Part shown: piece after piece, positions 1 to 11,596 of the stretch
How positions within the stretch are numbered: the first letter of the stretch is position 1
How the letters are laid out: the number at the start of each line of letters is the position of its first letter
Assembly: GCA_964385635.1 (NCBI GenBank)
Contig: CAYLPU010000007.1
Coordinates: 20,207-84,206, forward strand
Length of the DNA stretch: 64,000 nt
Direction of reading: 5' to 3'
DNA from: CAYLPU01 sp964385635
Lineage (GTDB): Bacteria; Chloroflexota; Anaerolineae; B4-G1
Made by a program: the position numbers and the translations under genes
The notes under the pieces: model-generated
Told to the model about the DNA's origin: nothing
Databases searched by the model: none
Seen by the model: the letters and a program-made list of their open reading frames with translations, nothing else

Positions 1-2
1 GC

Positions 3-944
3 TCCGGCATACTGCGGCTGGAAGTGATCAACGCCGACGGCACCGACCTGGCGACGCTGATATCCCCCTCCACCTCCGACCCGGGCCAAGTGGGACACAT
101 CGCTTGGGAACGCACCGCCTGGAGCCCCGACGGGCGACAGTTGGCCTACGTGCTAGTGCAACACGGCTCGCCCGGCCCGCAGCGGAACTATGTGGGCATC
201 TGGTCCGTCGAGACGCAATCCGGCAGCGAGCCCGCCGAACACTACGCCATCCCCAGCCCGCCGCAAGACGGCCTGATCTTGGCCGGCTGGACGTCCGATG
301 GGCAGTCCATCCTATTCTGGCATGACCCGACGTTCTCGGCCTCGGCGGCGGCCGATGGCCTGCCGCTGCTGCGCCTGCCACTGGATGGAGGCGAACCTAT
401 AGAAATGGCCGACTTTACGCTGCTACACCCGGATTTCTGGAGCGGTTCGCCCACAGGCCGGCACGTGGCGCTCACGATGGGAGGCGGGCGTGAGACCTGG
501 ACCAACAAACGTATCGCTCTGCTCAACCTGGAGACATACGATCTCAAGTATCTGACCGGCGAGACTGTGTCGGCCTTTCCCCCCGCCTTCTCGCCCGACG
601 GCCAACACATCGCCTACGTGGCCGCGCCCGACGTCGGCCACGTAGGGGGCGGCGACGACGCCAAAGCCAGCGCAGCCCAGCGCCGCATCTGGGTAATGAA
701 CGTGGACGGCTCCGACCAGCGTCCGCTCACCGACGACCCGGTCTACCGCGACGAGCGGCCGCTCTGGTCGGCGGACGGGACACACGTGCTCTTTGCCCGG
801 ATGGACGCGGACGGGCGCGCCTCACTCTGGCTGGTGGACGCGGCGGGCGGTACGCCCGAACAAGTGGTGGACGAACTGACGCCGGCTCCGGCATGGTTCG
901 GCTACTATGGCTACATCGCCTGGGACCGATGGTTCGACTGGTAG
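3..944 (+). CDS. PD40/WD40-like beta-propeller protein, 3' end only
   Basis: The reading frame is open from base 3, so the gene starts upstream of the window. The visible 313 or so residues contain repeated propeller blades of the TolB/PD40 kind, seen as WSPDGRQLAY, TSDGQSILFW, FSPDGQHIAY and WSADGTHVLF. Such proteins are usually exported and bind ligands or partners through the propeller face; no catalytic motif is visible. The last 34 bases overlap the end of the convergent amidohydrolase gene. The specific role is unknown. Confidence 0.75.
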   Translation, partial: SGILRLEVINADGTDLATLISPSTSDPGQVGHIAWERTAWSPDGRQLAYVLVQHGSPGPQRNYVGIWSVETQSGSEPAEHYAIPSPPQDGLILAGWTSDGQSILFWHDPTFSASAAADGLPLLRLPLDGGEPIEMADFTLLHPDFWSGSPTGRHVALTMGGGRETWTNKRIALLNLETYDLKYLTGETVSAFPPAFSPDGQHIAYVAAPDVGHVGGGDDAKASAAQRRIWVMNVDGSDQRPLTDDPVYRDERPLWSADGTHVLFARMDADGRASLWLVDAAGGTPEQVVDELTPAPAWFGYYGYIAWDRWFDW

Positions 945-2920
945 CGCGGCCCCGCCAACTCCACGTACTCCTGCTTCACCAACTCCTGCTCCTGCACGCC
1001 GAGCAACTCCAGCAGTTCGCCGATCAATTCTGCCTTCCGCTCCGCATCTTGCCTCGACCAGGTGCGGCTCTTGATCTCTAGGAAAATCCCCGGCAGTTCC
1101 GGCTTCGTCATCCGGTCCAGATTGACCGCAAAGTCCGTCCCGCCGTAGCGCACGTGGTAGCGCCGCCGTTCCTTGTGCACCACGACCTCGGACGCCGGTT
1201 TGAAGTACTCACGGTAGAAGCGCAAACTCCGCGTCGCCGGCGCATCAAAGCGGGAGCGCGAGAGGAGCACCGAGTGAGCATACTCGCGCTCCTTCGTCTC
1301 GCTGGTCAGCGTCAGCCGGTAGAACCCATCCTGCACCTGACCATCCTCGTCCAGCAGTTCATCCTCCCGGTAGCGGATGCGGCTGCGGTAGGGATCGTCG
1401 AACAGGAAGTAGGTATCGTACTGGCGACGGTGACTCGGCTTGATGACCAGAATCTCCGGCCCGCTTAACAAGGCTTCCACTGGCGCGGCGTCCGTCATAA
1501 GCACTTTTACCTGCACCTCGAACGTCTTCGCCTGAGCCACCTGGCCAATGACCAGCAGTTTGCTGAGCACGCTCTCTTCGCGCTGGATGAGGAATGTGTC
1601 AATCTTGCGCGCTATGCCGGCCGCCTCGGCCTCCAACACCTGCTCATCCAGCGTGAGCAATCTCCGCTCGCGCATCAACCACTGTCCCTGGCACATCACG
1701 TCTCTCACGTCACTGCTCTTGGCGACGTATACCAACTGGGCGTACAGCGCCTCAGAATCGCGCGCGAACCTGGGCGTGTTGTGAACCTTGCGCAAGTCAA
1801 CCACTGAGACGTCGGCCCGTTTGCCCGGTTCCAGCGAGCCAATGAACTCGTCCATATGCAATGCCTGTGCCCCGCCGATGGTCGCCATGGCCAGCGCCTG
1901 CCGCGCCGGTAGGGCCGTGGGGTCCGAGGTCGCGCCCTTGGCGAGCAGCGCCGCCAGCCGCATCTCCTCCCACATGTCCAGGTCGTTGTTGCTGGCCGGG
2001 CCATCGGTGCCAATGCCCACGTTGAGCCCCAGTTCCAGCATGCGCACCACCGGCGCAATGCCGCTGGCCAGTTTGAGGTTGCTGGTGGGGTTGTGCGCCA
2101 CACCGACCCCGTGGTGCAACAGTGTGTGCATCTCCCCCTCATCCAGGTGGACACAGTGGGCGGCGGTGACCTTGGCTTCGAAAACGCCCTGTTTCTTCAC
2201 CCAGGGCACCATCGGCATTCCGTACTCAGCCCGGTGCTCCTCCACCTCCTGCGCAGTCTCAGCGATGTGGATGTGGAGCGGTACGTCGAACTCTAGCGCC
2301 AGTTGGGCGCAGGCCTGCAGCAGTTCAGCGGTCGTCGTGTAAGGGGTGTGGGGCCCGACCGCCGGGGTAATCAGCGGGTGACCCCTCCAACGCAGGATGA
2401 AGTCGCGGGCGTGCTCCAGCCCCTCGTCATAACTCAGCGCGTCGGGCGTGGGAAACTTGAGTACTGTCTCGGCACAGATAGCCCGCAGCCCGGCCTGAGC
2501 CGTGGCGTCGGCCACAGCCTCCTCGTAGTAATACATATCGGCAAAACAGGTCGTGCCGGAACGGATCATCTCAGCGCAGGCCAGTTGTGTGCCCAGCCAG
2601 CAAAAATCAGGCCGCACGAACTCCCGCTCCACAGGCATAACGTAGCCCATCAGCCAGACATCCAACCGCAAGTCGTCAGCCAGCCCCCTGAGCAAAGTCA
2701 TCGGGGCGTGAGTATGGGCATTGATCAAACCCGGAATGACCGCACACCCACTGCAATCCACGACCTCATCTGCGATATACGCAGCCGCAATCTGGCCGGC
2801 TGGCCCCACAGCCTCCACGACACCACCGTGAACAGCGACCGCGCCAGGAATGAAGAGGTCAAAATCACCATTCATCGTAGCGACGCTGCCACCGGTCAAG
2901 ATCACATCAACCTCAATCAT
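911..2920 (-). CDS. Amidohydrolase (MTA/SAH deaminase-like) fused to a C-terminal CYTH domain
   Basis: Residues 1 to about 450 form a metal-dependent amidohydrolase of the 5-methylthioadenosine/S-adenosylhomocysteine deaminase group: metal site NAHTH at about 67-71, the MTLLRGLADDLRLDVWL segment typical of this group, HIHIAET, AAHCVHLDE and GIGTDGPASNN. The family deaminates adenosine- or guanine-type substrates. About residues 470-650 look like a CYTH (triphosphate tunnel) domain, with FEVQVKV, QYDTYFLF, RYREDE, KERRRYHVRY and FLEIKSRTWS. I chose ATG 2920 because GGAGGAG lies at good distance; a GTG at 2929 sits directly on that site. Family members normally end near residue 450, so the 669-residue product is an unusual fusion. 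Confidence 0.85.
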   Translation of the reverse strand: MIEVDVILTGGSVATMNGDFDLFIPGAVAVHGGVVEAVGPAGQIAAAYIADEVVDCSGCAVIPGLINAHTHAPMTLLRGLADDLRLDVWLMGYVMPVEREFVRPDFCWLGTQLACAEMIRSGTTCFADMYYYEEAVADATAQAGLRAICAETVLKFPTPDALSYDEGLEHARDFILRWRGHPLITPAVGPHTPYTTTAELLQACAQLALEFDVPLHIHIAETAQEVEEHRAEYGMPMVPWVKKQGVFEAKVTAAHCVHLDEGEMHTLLHHGVGVAHNPTSNLKLASGIAPVVRMLELGLNVGIGTDGPASNNDLDMWEEMRLAALLAKGATSDPTALPARQALAMATIGGAQALHMDEFIGSLEPGKRADVSVVDLRKVHNTPRFARDSEALYAQLVYVAKSSDVRDVMCQGQWLMRERRLLTLDEQVLEAEAAGIARKIDTFLIQREESVLSKLLVIGQVAQAKTFEVQVKVLMTDAAPVEALLSGPEILVIKPSHRRQYDTYFLFDDPYRSRIRYREDELLDEDGQVQDGFYRLTLTSETKEREYAHSVLLSRSRFDAPATRSLRFYREYFKPASEVVVHKERRRYHVRYGGTDFAVNLDRMTKPELPGIFLEIKSRTWSRQDAERKAELIGELLELLGVQEQELVKQEYVELAGPRYQSNHRSQAM

Positions 2921-3036
2921 AGCCTGCACTCCTCCGTATTAATTGACCCATTATAGCCCCAGTCGTACCTAAGTGCAATTCCTGCCAGCGATGCTAGACA
3001 CACCAGACACATGTTTTTCCTTATTCAAATTTGTGA

Positions 3037-3042
3037 TATAAT
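3037..3042 (+). promoter_or_regulatory. Extended -10 (GTGATATAAT) of the pyrimidine-nucleoside phosphorylase gene
   Basis: TATAAT preceded by TG plus one base, 36 bases before the GTG start. No convincing -35 hexamer is visible, which fits an extended -10 promoter. A GAGGTGA ribosome site follows at 3068-3074. Confidence 0.55.
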
Positions 3043-3077
3043 AAGGCATCCAACAACACCAGAAATCGAGGTGACCC

Positions 3078-4385
3078 GTGCATGCAATAGATATGATTGC
3101 CAGAAAGCGCGACGGCGCCGAACTCTCCCGGGAGGAGATTGAGTTCTTCATCCAGGGATACGTTCGGGGAGAGATCCCTGACTACCAGGCTGCTGCCTGG
3201 CTGATGGCCGTGTACCTGCGCGGTATGACCGACCGCGAAACTCAGGACATGACGTTGGCGATGGCCCACTCGGGTGACATGCTCGACCTGAAAGACGTCG
3301 CCCCCATCGTGGTGGACAAGCACTCTACAGGTGGCGTGGGCGACAAGGTCAGCCTGGTCGTAGCACCGCTGGTCGCGGCCTGCGGACTGCCAATCGCCAA
3401 GGTGACCGGGCGCGGATTGGGCTTCACAGGCGGGACGGTGGATAAACTGGAATCGATCCCCGGATATCGGGCCGATCTGAACGAGGCCGAGTTCAAAGCC
3501 CAACTCAGTGAGATTGGCATCGTGCTCACCGGACAAAGCGCGGAACTGGCTCCAGCCGACCGCAAATTGTACGCCCTACGCGACACGACGGCCACTGTTG
3601 AGTCTATCCCGCTCATCGTCAGTTCGATTATGAGCAAGAAACTCGCCGCTGGCGCCGACGCCATCGTATTGGATGTCAAGGTAGGCAACGGCGCGTTTAT
3701 GAAGACACTGGAGGATGCAGAGGCACTGGCTGAGGCTATGGTGCGACTGGGAAACCAGGTCGGACGGAGCGTGATCGCACTCATCTCCGACATGAACCAG
3801 CCGCTGGGCTGGGCAGTGGGGAACACGCTGGAGCTACGGGAGGCGATCAACACGTTGCACGAGGGCGGCCCCAGGGACTTCCGCGAGCACTGCCTGGTCG
3901 TGGCAACGGAGATGTTGATGCCGGGCAGAAAGGCCACCGACACCAACGCCGCGCTCACACTGGCTTTGGAGACACTGGCCTCCGGGGCAGCCTGGCACAA
4001 GTTCAGGGAGATGGTAGAGGCCCAGGGCGGCGACGTGCGCTACATCGACGAGCCGGAACGGTTACCCAAGGCCAGGTTGATCGAGCCTGTGCCTGCGCCG
4101 CGCAGTGGCTACCTGGCCGCTGTGAACGCCGCTGAGATCGGGAGGGCCGCAATGGAATTGGGCGGAGGACGGGAGAAAATCAGCGACCCGATTGACCACA
4201 GCGTCGGCGTGATCGTGCACTACAAGGTAGGCGATCTGGTGCAGAAGGATACACCACTGTTTACCATCCACGCCAACGATGAGGCGAAACTGGCCTCGGC
4301 CCGCGAGCGAGTGCTGGCCGCACACACCTTTAGCGACACGCACACCAACCGCTTGCCGCTGTTCTATCGCCGAATCACAGAGTAG
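3078..4385 (+). CDS. pdp: Pyrimidine-nucleoside (thymidine) phosphorylase
   Basis: The enzyme splits thymidine/uridine with phosphate to free base and (deoxy)ribose 1-phosphate in nucleoside salvage. The family signature GRGLGFTGGTVDKLESIPG is near residues 111-129, the phosphate loop DKHSTGGVGDK near 83-93, and SSIMSKKLAAGADAIVLDVK follows. The length, 435 residues, is normal. The GTG start at 3078 gives an N-terminus (MHAIDMIARKRDG) that lines up residue for residue with the usual start of this family, although the Shine-Dalgarno to GTG spacing is only 3 bases. The gene is single and converges on the binding-protein gene with a 6-base gap. Confidence 0.93.
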   Translation: MHAIDMIARKRDGAELSREEIEFFIQGYVRGEIPDYQAAAWLMAVYLRGMTDRETQDMTLAMAHSGDMLDLKDVAPIVVDKHSTGGVGDKVSLVVAPLVAACGLPIAKVTGRGLGFTGGTVDKLESIPGYRADLNEAEFKAQLSEIGIVLTGQSAELAPADRKLYALRDTTATVESIPLIVSSIMSKKLAAGADAIVLDVKVGNGAFMKTLEDAEALAEAMVRLGNQVGRSVIALISDMNQPLGWAVGNTLELREAINTLHEGGPRDFREHCLVVATEMLMPGRKATDTNAALTLALETLASGAAWHKFREMVEAQGGDVRYIDEPERLPKARLIEPVPAPRSGYLAAVNAAEIGRAAMELGGGREKISDPIDHSVGVIVHYKVGDLVQKDTPLFTIHANDEAKLASARERVLAAHTFSDTHTNRLPLFYRRITE

Positions 4386-4391
4386 CCAGGG

Positions 4392-5531
4392 TTACGGCAC
4401 ACATTGTGACACGCCACCAGCGTCAATGCGATAACGGTAGAGCGATGCACCATCCCAGTTCCGCCTACCATTGAACTCAATCCAGCCCAACAGCCCGTTT
4501 CGTTTCACTGTCGCCAGCGTTGCCGCTACCCCCTCCCGCGCCGGTTCCCCGTGCGCGGCGATGGCCTGTTCCAGTGCCTCCAGCAGCATCCATGTGGCCT
4601 CGTAGGCCAGGAGAGCCAGCGGTCCGGGCGGCACGCCATTGGAAACAGCCCGGTAGGCGGCTACAAAATCCGCGCCGCCTGGGACATCCGCCGGGAAGGG
4701 CCATGGCGTGAAGTATATAGCCCTCTCCGCAGCATGGCCCGCCACGGCAACGAAGTCAGTCATGGCCAACTCCGGCCCACCCAGAAAGACCCCCTCCCAG
4801 CCAGCCGCCCGCAGCGCTGAGACGACCTCGCCCGCCACCACCGGGCCAGCATCACAGACGACCACCTCCGCGCCAGACGTACTCACCTCTGTCAACCAAT
4901 CTGCGCTCGCCGGCGACACGATTGGCCAGATCCGCAACCGATATTGCTGCGCATCGCGCCGCAGCGCTGCCCCTAGCGGACCACCCTCGGTCACGAGCGC
5001 TACGTCGTACAGCCCCAACCCCCTGAGGTGATGGAGCAGTGCACTAGCCACCGGTCCAGCGGGAGAGGCCAGGCGATAGACCCCCATCTCCCCCCAGGTG
5101 AGCGCCGGGTCGAGCACCGCCGGGGCAACGAGGGAGATGCCTGCCTCGGCGTATGAACTCAAGGCAGCGGCGGTCGTCTCCTCGCGGAAGTGGCCGATGG
5201 AGGCAACGACGGCGGAGTCGGCAGCCAGTTTGCGGGCCTGCTCGGCCGCCATCACCTGGTCGCCCCCATCGTCGTAGGCGACCAATTCGACGCTGTAGCC
5301 CCCCACCCCACCGGCAGCGTTGGCTTCGCGCAATGCCAGCCTGACCGCGTAGATGACATCGTAGCCGACGTAGCGATAACGCCCCTCGAACGGAGCAACC
5401 AATCCTATCTTCACGATCGGCCGCACTGCCCCCGGAAAGCGACAAGCGGCAAGCGGCACAAGCAGGACGATCAGCAGCAAAAAAGAGAGGCAGCGATGCG
5501 CTGCCTCACCCTTCGATCTTCGAGCACCCAC
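4392..5531 (-). CDS. Branched-chain amino acid-type ABC transporter substrate-binding lipoprotein
   Basis: A periplasmic-binding fold type I protein of the LivJ/Leu-Ile-Val-binding group: VKIGLVAPFEGRY, ALREANAAGG, VELVAYDDGGD, then ASIGHFREETTAAA and LLAYEATWMLLEAL. A hydrophobic stretch ends in the lipobox VPLAAC, so it should be a lipoprotein. No permease or ATPase genes lie next to it. The start is uncertain. The frame opens at 5585, GTG 5531 gives the most normal signal peptide, and no start has a good ribosome site. The signal-peptide region overlaps what looks like the terminator of the upstream mltG operon, so the 5' end may have been rearranged. Confidence 0.75.
   Translation of the reverse strand: MGARRSKGEAAHRCLSFLLLIVLLVPLAACRFPGAVRPIVKIGLVAPFEGRYRYVGYDVIYAVRLALREANAAGGVGGYSVELVAYDDGGDQVMAAEQARKLAADSAVVASIGHFREETTAAALSSYAEAGISLVAPAVLDPALTWGEMGVYRLASPAGPVASALLHHLRGLGLYDVALVTEGGPLGAALRRDAQQYRLRIWPIVSPASADWLTEVSTSGAEVVVCDAGPVVAGEVVSALRAAGWEGVFLGGPELAMTDFVAVAGHAAERAIYFTPWPFPADVPGGADFVAAYRAVSNGVPPGPLALLAYEATWMLLEALEQAIAAHGEPAREGVAATLATVKRNGLLGWIEFNGRRNWDGASLYRYRIDAGGVSQCVP
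5479..5507 (-). terminator. Rho-independent terminator after mltG
   Basis: On the minus strand a perfect 9-bp stem (GAGGCAGCG / CGCTGCCTC, loop CAT) is followed by TC and six T. It lies 57-85 bases past the mltG stop and should end the alaS to mltG transcript. It also falls inside the in-frame N-terminal coding region of the next gene, the binding lipoprotein. Confidence 0.75.
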
Positions 5532-5563
5532 CAGTCTCGCATCCAGTATCCAGCACCCAATAC

Positions 5564-6733
5564 TCACGGCACTCCACCGCCACACATCTCGTAATTACTG
5601 AGGTGCTCCTCCTCCGTCACGGCAAAAAGGTGGCTGCCGTCATCTTTCACGCAGTCGGCGAGGAAGAAATAATAGTCCGTGTCGGCCGGATACGCAGCCG
5701 CCTGGATCGAGGCCAGACCAGGACTACAAATGGGGCCAGGGGGCAAGCCCAGGTTACGGTAGGTGTTGTAGGGCGAGTCTACCTCTGTAGCCTCCAGCGT
5801 GAACTGGGGCCACCAGCGGTCCGGGGTGCCCAGCGTATACTGCACGGTGGGGCAAGCGCCAAGGAACCAACCCGCCTCCAGCCGATTGATATAGACCCCG
5901 GCGATGAGCGGGCGCTCATGAGCCAGCACTGCCTCCCGCTCGACGATAGAGGCCAACGTGACCAGTTCATAGGCGCTCAACCCACGGCTGGACGCCGCAG
6001 CCCGCATTTCAGGGGGCACGCGCTCGTCAAAGGTCTCCAGCATGCGGCCCAGAAGGTCAACGGCGGTACCTTCTTCGGGCAGACGGTATGTCTCGGGAAA
6101 GAGAAACCCCTCAATCGTCGCGGTAGAGGGCAGGTCAGCCAGAAAGTCGAAGGCGAAGCCCGAGTCGCGCCACCCGGTCGTCACCAGCGCCAGAAACTCG
6201 TCCTCCAATATGTCCATCTGCGTTGCTACCACAGTAGCGACTTGCTCCAGCCGCAGCCCCTCCTGGATGGTGACGACCTGCTCTGGGCGCTGTCCCCGCT
6301 GCAACGCCTGCGCAATTTCGGGTATGGTCATTGTCTGGCGCAAGGCGAACTCCCCGGCCTCAATGCCAGCATCCAGACCGTGGTATTGCACGTAACGACG
6401 GAACAATTCGGCATCGGAGATCAGTCCCTCCTGCTTCAACCGGGCAGCAATCTCAGCCGCTGTCTCCCCCTGTTCGACGGCGAAGGTGACCGGAGTACCG
6501 TCGTCTCCAACAGGCCGATCCAACTCAGCAGCCCTCGCGTCGAGATAGACGCCAATGAGAAGATCATCCGGTGAGGATAGACCACACAGACCGACGGAGA
6601 ATCCTCCACCGCCAGACGTGGGGTGAGTGACAAACCAGACGAGACTGCCCAGAGCGCCAATGATTGCTATCAACGCCACGGAAAAAGCGATAACCCTGCT
6701 TGCATCTTTCAAACTTGCTTCCCTCTCATCCAC
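5564..6733 (-). CDS. mltG: Endolytic murein transglycosylase MltG (YceG-like)
   Basis: An inner-membrane lytic transglycosylase thought to cut nascent glycan strands and so set their length. One transmembrane helix lies at about 14-36. The LysM-like region (FAVEQGETAAEIAARL) is at 84-99 and the YceG domain follows to the end. Catalytic Glu is E265 in ASIVERE; FPETYRLP and YNTYRNLGLPPGPICSPG are also typical. Length is normal at 389 residues. The GTG start overlaps the end of ruvX by 8 bases, so the two are probably translationally coupled. Confidence 0.93.
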   Translation of the reverse strand: MDEREASLKDASRVIAFSVALIAIIGALGSLVWFVTHPTSGGGGFSVGLCGLSSPDDLLIGVYLDARAAELDRPVGDDGTPVTFAVEQGETAAEIAARLKQEGLISDAELFRRYVQYHGLDAGIEAGEFALRQTMTIPEIAQALQRGQRPEQVVTIQEGLRLEQVATVVATQMDILEDEFLALVTTGWRDSGFAFDFLADLPSTATIEGFLFPETYRLPEEGTAVDLLGRMLETFDERVPPEMRAAASSRGLSAYELVTLASIVEREAVLAHERPLIAGVYINRLEAGWFLGACPTVQYTLGTPDRWWPQFTLEATEVDSPYNTYRNLGLPPGPICSPGLASIQAAAYPADTDYYFFLADCVKDDGSHLFAVTEEEHLSNYEMCGGGVP

Positions 6734-7172
6734 TGCTGTCCCGCAACCCGCTGTTCTGACTATCCATATAACTCTGCAAGATCACGGCTGCTGCTATCGC
6801 ATCAATCTCGCCCCTAGCGCGTGCCCGTTGTCTTTTCTTTTTCCCACGGTTCTGGCGTAGAATCTCATGCGCTGCGACAGTTGTGAAACGCTCGTCCCAT
6901 GGGACAACCGGGACAGGAAGACGAGTAGCCAGCGCCTCCATGTAGCGCGCGACCCGCCGCGCCTGCGGCCCCTCCGTTCCGTTCAGGCTGAGCGGCTGGC
7001 CAACCACGACCAATCCGACGTCGTGCTCGGCCACGAGGGACGCGACGACGGCGAAGTCCTCCTCACGCGAACCTCGCACCAGCGTCTGCAACGGGCGCAC
7101 GACGGTGCCAGTAGAATCGCTGATAGCGATCCCCACGCGCCGCTCACCCACGTCCAACCCGAGGATGCGCAT
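6726..7172 (-). CDS. ruvX: Putative pre-16S rRNA nuclease / Holliday junction resolvase (YqgF, RuvX)
   Basis: RNase H-like fold protein of 148 residues. MRILGLDVGERRVGIAISD carries the first catalytic Asp, VVGQPLSLNGTEG and PWDERFTT the middle motifs, and EIDAIAAAVILQ the last acidic residues. The family matures the 5' end of 16S rRNA and has been linked to recombination. It lies 17 bases after the baseplate-J-like gene and overlaps mltG, the common ruvX-mltG order. Confidence 0.93.
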   Translation of the reverse strand: MRILGLDVGERRVGIAISDSTGTVVRPLQTLVRGSREEDFAVVASLVAEHDVGLVVVGQPLSLNGTEGPQARRVARYMEALATRLPVPVVPWDERFTTVAAHEILRQNRGKKKRQRARARGEIDAIAAAVILQSYMDSQNSGLRDSSG

Positions 7173-7189
7173 ATCCTATCCCGGCCATA

Positions 7190-8770
7190 CTACGGGGCTG
7201 GCGAAGCCTGGCTGTTAGCCAGGCTCTGCGGAACGACCTGCACGCTGATGCGCAGTGGAAGCAACGGCAACCGGTCCAGCCACTCGGGCCAGATTGTGAC
7301 TTGGGGGACCCCGGCCAGCGGGAACCCCGCCAGCAGCCGCTGACGGGCATCGGCTAAGTGACGCCCACGGACGACAGTGACCACTGCGTCGGTATCAAGC
7401 GCAGCAGCAGCGTAACCGCGAGCGGTGACGAAGAAGGTAAACCAGCCCGGACCAACGTCCTCCTCGGCCACCTCGCCCAATTCAAAGCGTGCGTCCACCA
7501 AAGCGTACCCTGGCGGCAGGCGATGCGAGAGGTCGGCATAGGCTACAGCCTCCGCATCGTCCACATCCGCCACCAGCCCACTCACCAGCAAGCGCATGTT
7601 AAGTTCTACTGTATCGGTCTGTTCGGCGATGAAGTGCGTGTATGCCTCCTTAGGCACCGCCTCAATGCGCAGCGACTGGCGAAGGAGGAAATCGGTAGAT
7701 TCCATAAAGTTGCCCATTTCAGCATACGCTTGGTCGAGCAACTGGTGCATCAATTGCCTCCGCACCCGGTCGTAATCGACCTGGGTGACGACGCGCGTCT
7801 CCTGGAGCTCCGCGCCTGTGGTCGGCTCTGGATTGACCACCCGCACGGCGGAAGCAGCCACGCCCTCCACCCGGTTGATCTGGAAAGCCTCCACGTTACC
7901 CCACCCCTCCTCCAGCGCCTCAATAGGCACGGTCGCCTGTCCACCAGCAGGAACAGCGACGTCCGCAGTCGTACGGAAGCGGACAGGGTAACTGGTGGAC
8001 GAGGTACGCACAACTGTACCGGCCGGTACGGTGTAGTTCTGGGCCAACAAATTGGTGAACAGGACCACACCAGTCGCCCGGCCTCCAGCGACATTCAGGG
8101 TGCCGGTCGTTTCGACATCGGCGTAACCCTCAACTTCGACACCGACCCGGCGCGCCGGAATGACTCGGGTAACGTGATCCACCGTCTCGACATCAGGATC
8201 CACGGATACCGGCACGATGGTAGCAAAGTTCCTACCGGCTGGCACCAGCGCCACCACAGCGTTCGGCACGACGGCGTAGGCAGTACCCGAGAGGATCAGA
8301 AGCACCAGCACGAAAATGATAATGCGGACACCCTGTTTGATCCAATCGAGCCACGGCGCGCGGAACCGCACAGGTCGGGGGCGGAGTTTGATCTCACCAT
8401 CCCACCAGTGGCGGGGAGGTGGCTTCACCCGCTCCGGGGGCCGGCTACGCCACACCTCGGTCGCCCGCGCCTCATCAAAGCTGGTGAAGGCCGGAAATCC
8501 GCACCCACGGGCCAGTCGCCGCCGCTCTGGGTCGGCGGAGACGATAGCAACCTCCAACTGCCTTCGTTCGGCCTCGCGCCGCAGAAGGTCGAAATCCAAC
8601 GCACAGGAAAGGAAACGCATATCCCACGGCAGGACAAGCGCGACGCGACCTCCGCCTAACCAACCGAGTCGGTGTCGGACAGAGGAAGCGTCGTCCCGGG
8701 GTTGCAGTTCTACGACAGAGTAGGTTCCAAAGCCCATAGCTGCCGCTAGCCGCTGGCCGTCAGCCACCAC
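7190..8770 (-). CDS. Membrane protein with baseplate J/gp47-like domain
   Basis: 526 residues. Residues 1-145 are a cytoplasmic-looking domain (VALVLPWDMRFLSCALDFDLLRREAE) that may be Rossmann-like. One transmembrane helix lies at about 148-170. The rest, on the other side of the membrane, contains VPAGTVVRT, VPAGGQATVPIEALEEGWGNV and a region like the phage baseplate J/gp47 family. There are no other phage genes nearby. The gene sits between alaS and ruvX, so it is a chromosomal house gene rather than a prophage part. Function unknown; an envelope role would suit its link to mltG. Confidence 0.75.
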   Translation of the reverse strand: MVADGQRLAAAMGFGTYSVVELQPRDDASSVRHRLGWLGGGRVALVLPWDMRFLSCALDFDLLRREAERRQLEVAIVSADPERRRLARGCGFPAFTSFDEARATEVWRSRPPERVKPPPRHWWDGEIKLRPRPVRFRAPWLDWIKQGVRIIIFVLVLLILSGTAYAVVPNAVVALVPAGRNFATIVPVSVDPDVETVDHVTRVIPARRVGVEVEGYADVETTGTLNVAGGRATGVVLFTNLLAQNYTVPAGTVVRTSSTSYPVRFRTTADVAVPAGGQATVPIEALEEGWGNVEAFQINRVEGVAASAVRVVNPEPTTGAELQETRVVTQVDYDRVRRQLMHQLLDQAYAEMGNFMESTDFLLRQSLRIEAVPKEAYTHFIAEQTDTVELNMRLLVSGLVADVDDAEAVAYADLSHRLPPGYALVDARFELGEVAEEDVGPGWFTFFVTARGYAAAALDTDAVVTVVRGRHLADARQRLLAGFPLAGVPQVTIWPEWLDRLPLLPLRISVQVVPQSLANSQASPAP

Positions 8771-8787
8771 TGACCGCTAACTGCCAC

Positions 8788-11538
<2,751 letters not shown>

Positions 11539-11567
11539 AGGTCTCTGTCCTCTCCAGGTTGGGCGGT

Positions 11568-11596
11568 ATTGTAGCCGGAAGGGGACAAACTGTCAA
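11568..11596 (-). promoter_or_regulatory. Promoter of the alaS operon
   Basis: TTGACA (11596-11591), a 17-base spacer, then TACAAT (11573-11568). The -35 box overlaps the stop codon of nth. Expected start of transcription is about 20-25 bases before the alaS ATG. Confidence 0.8.

Noticed and set aside
5603..6574. 323-codon plus-strand frame opposite mltG
   Set aside because: Antisense shadow of a clear MltG gene.
7190..8770. Prophage, because of the baseplate J-like domain
   Set aside because: No other phage gene is near, and the gene sits in a housekeeping operon with alaS, ruvX and mltG.
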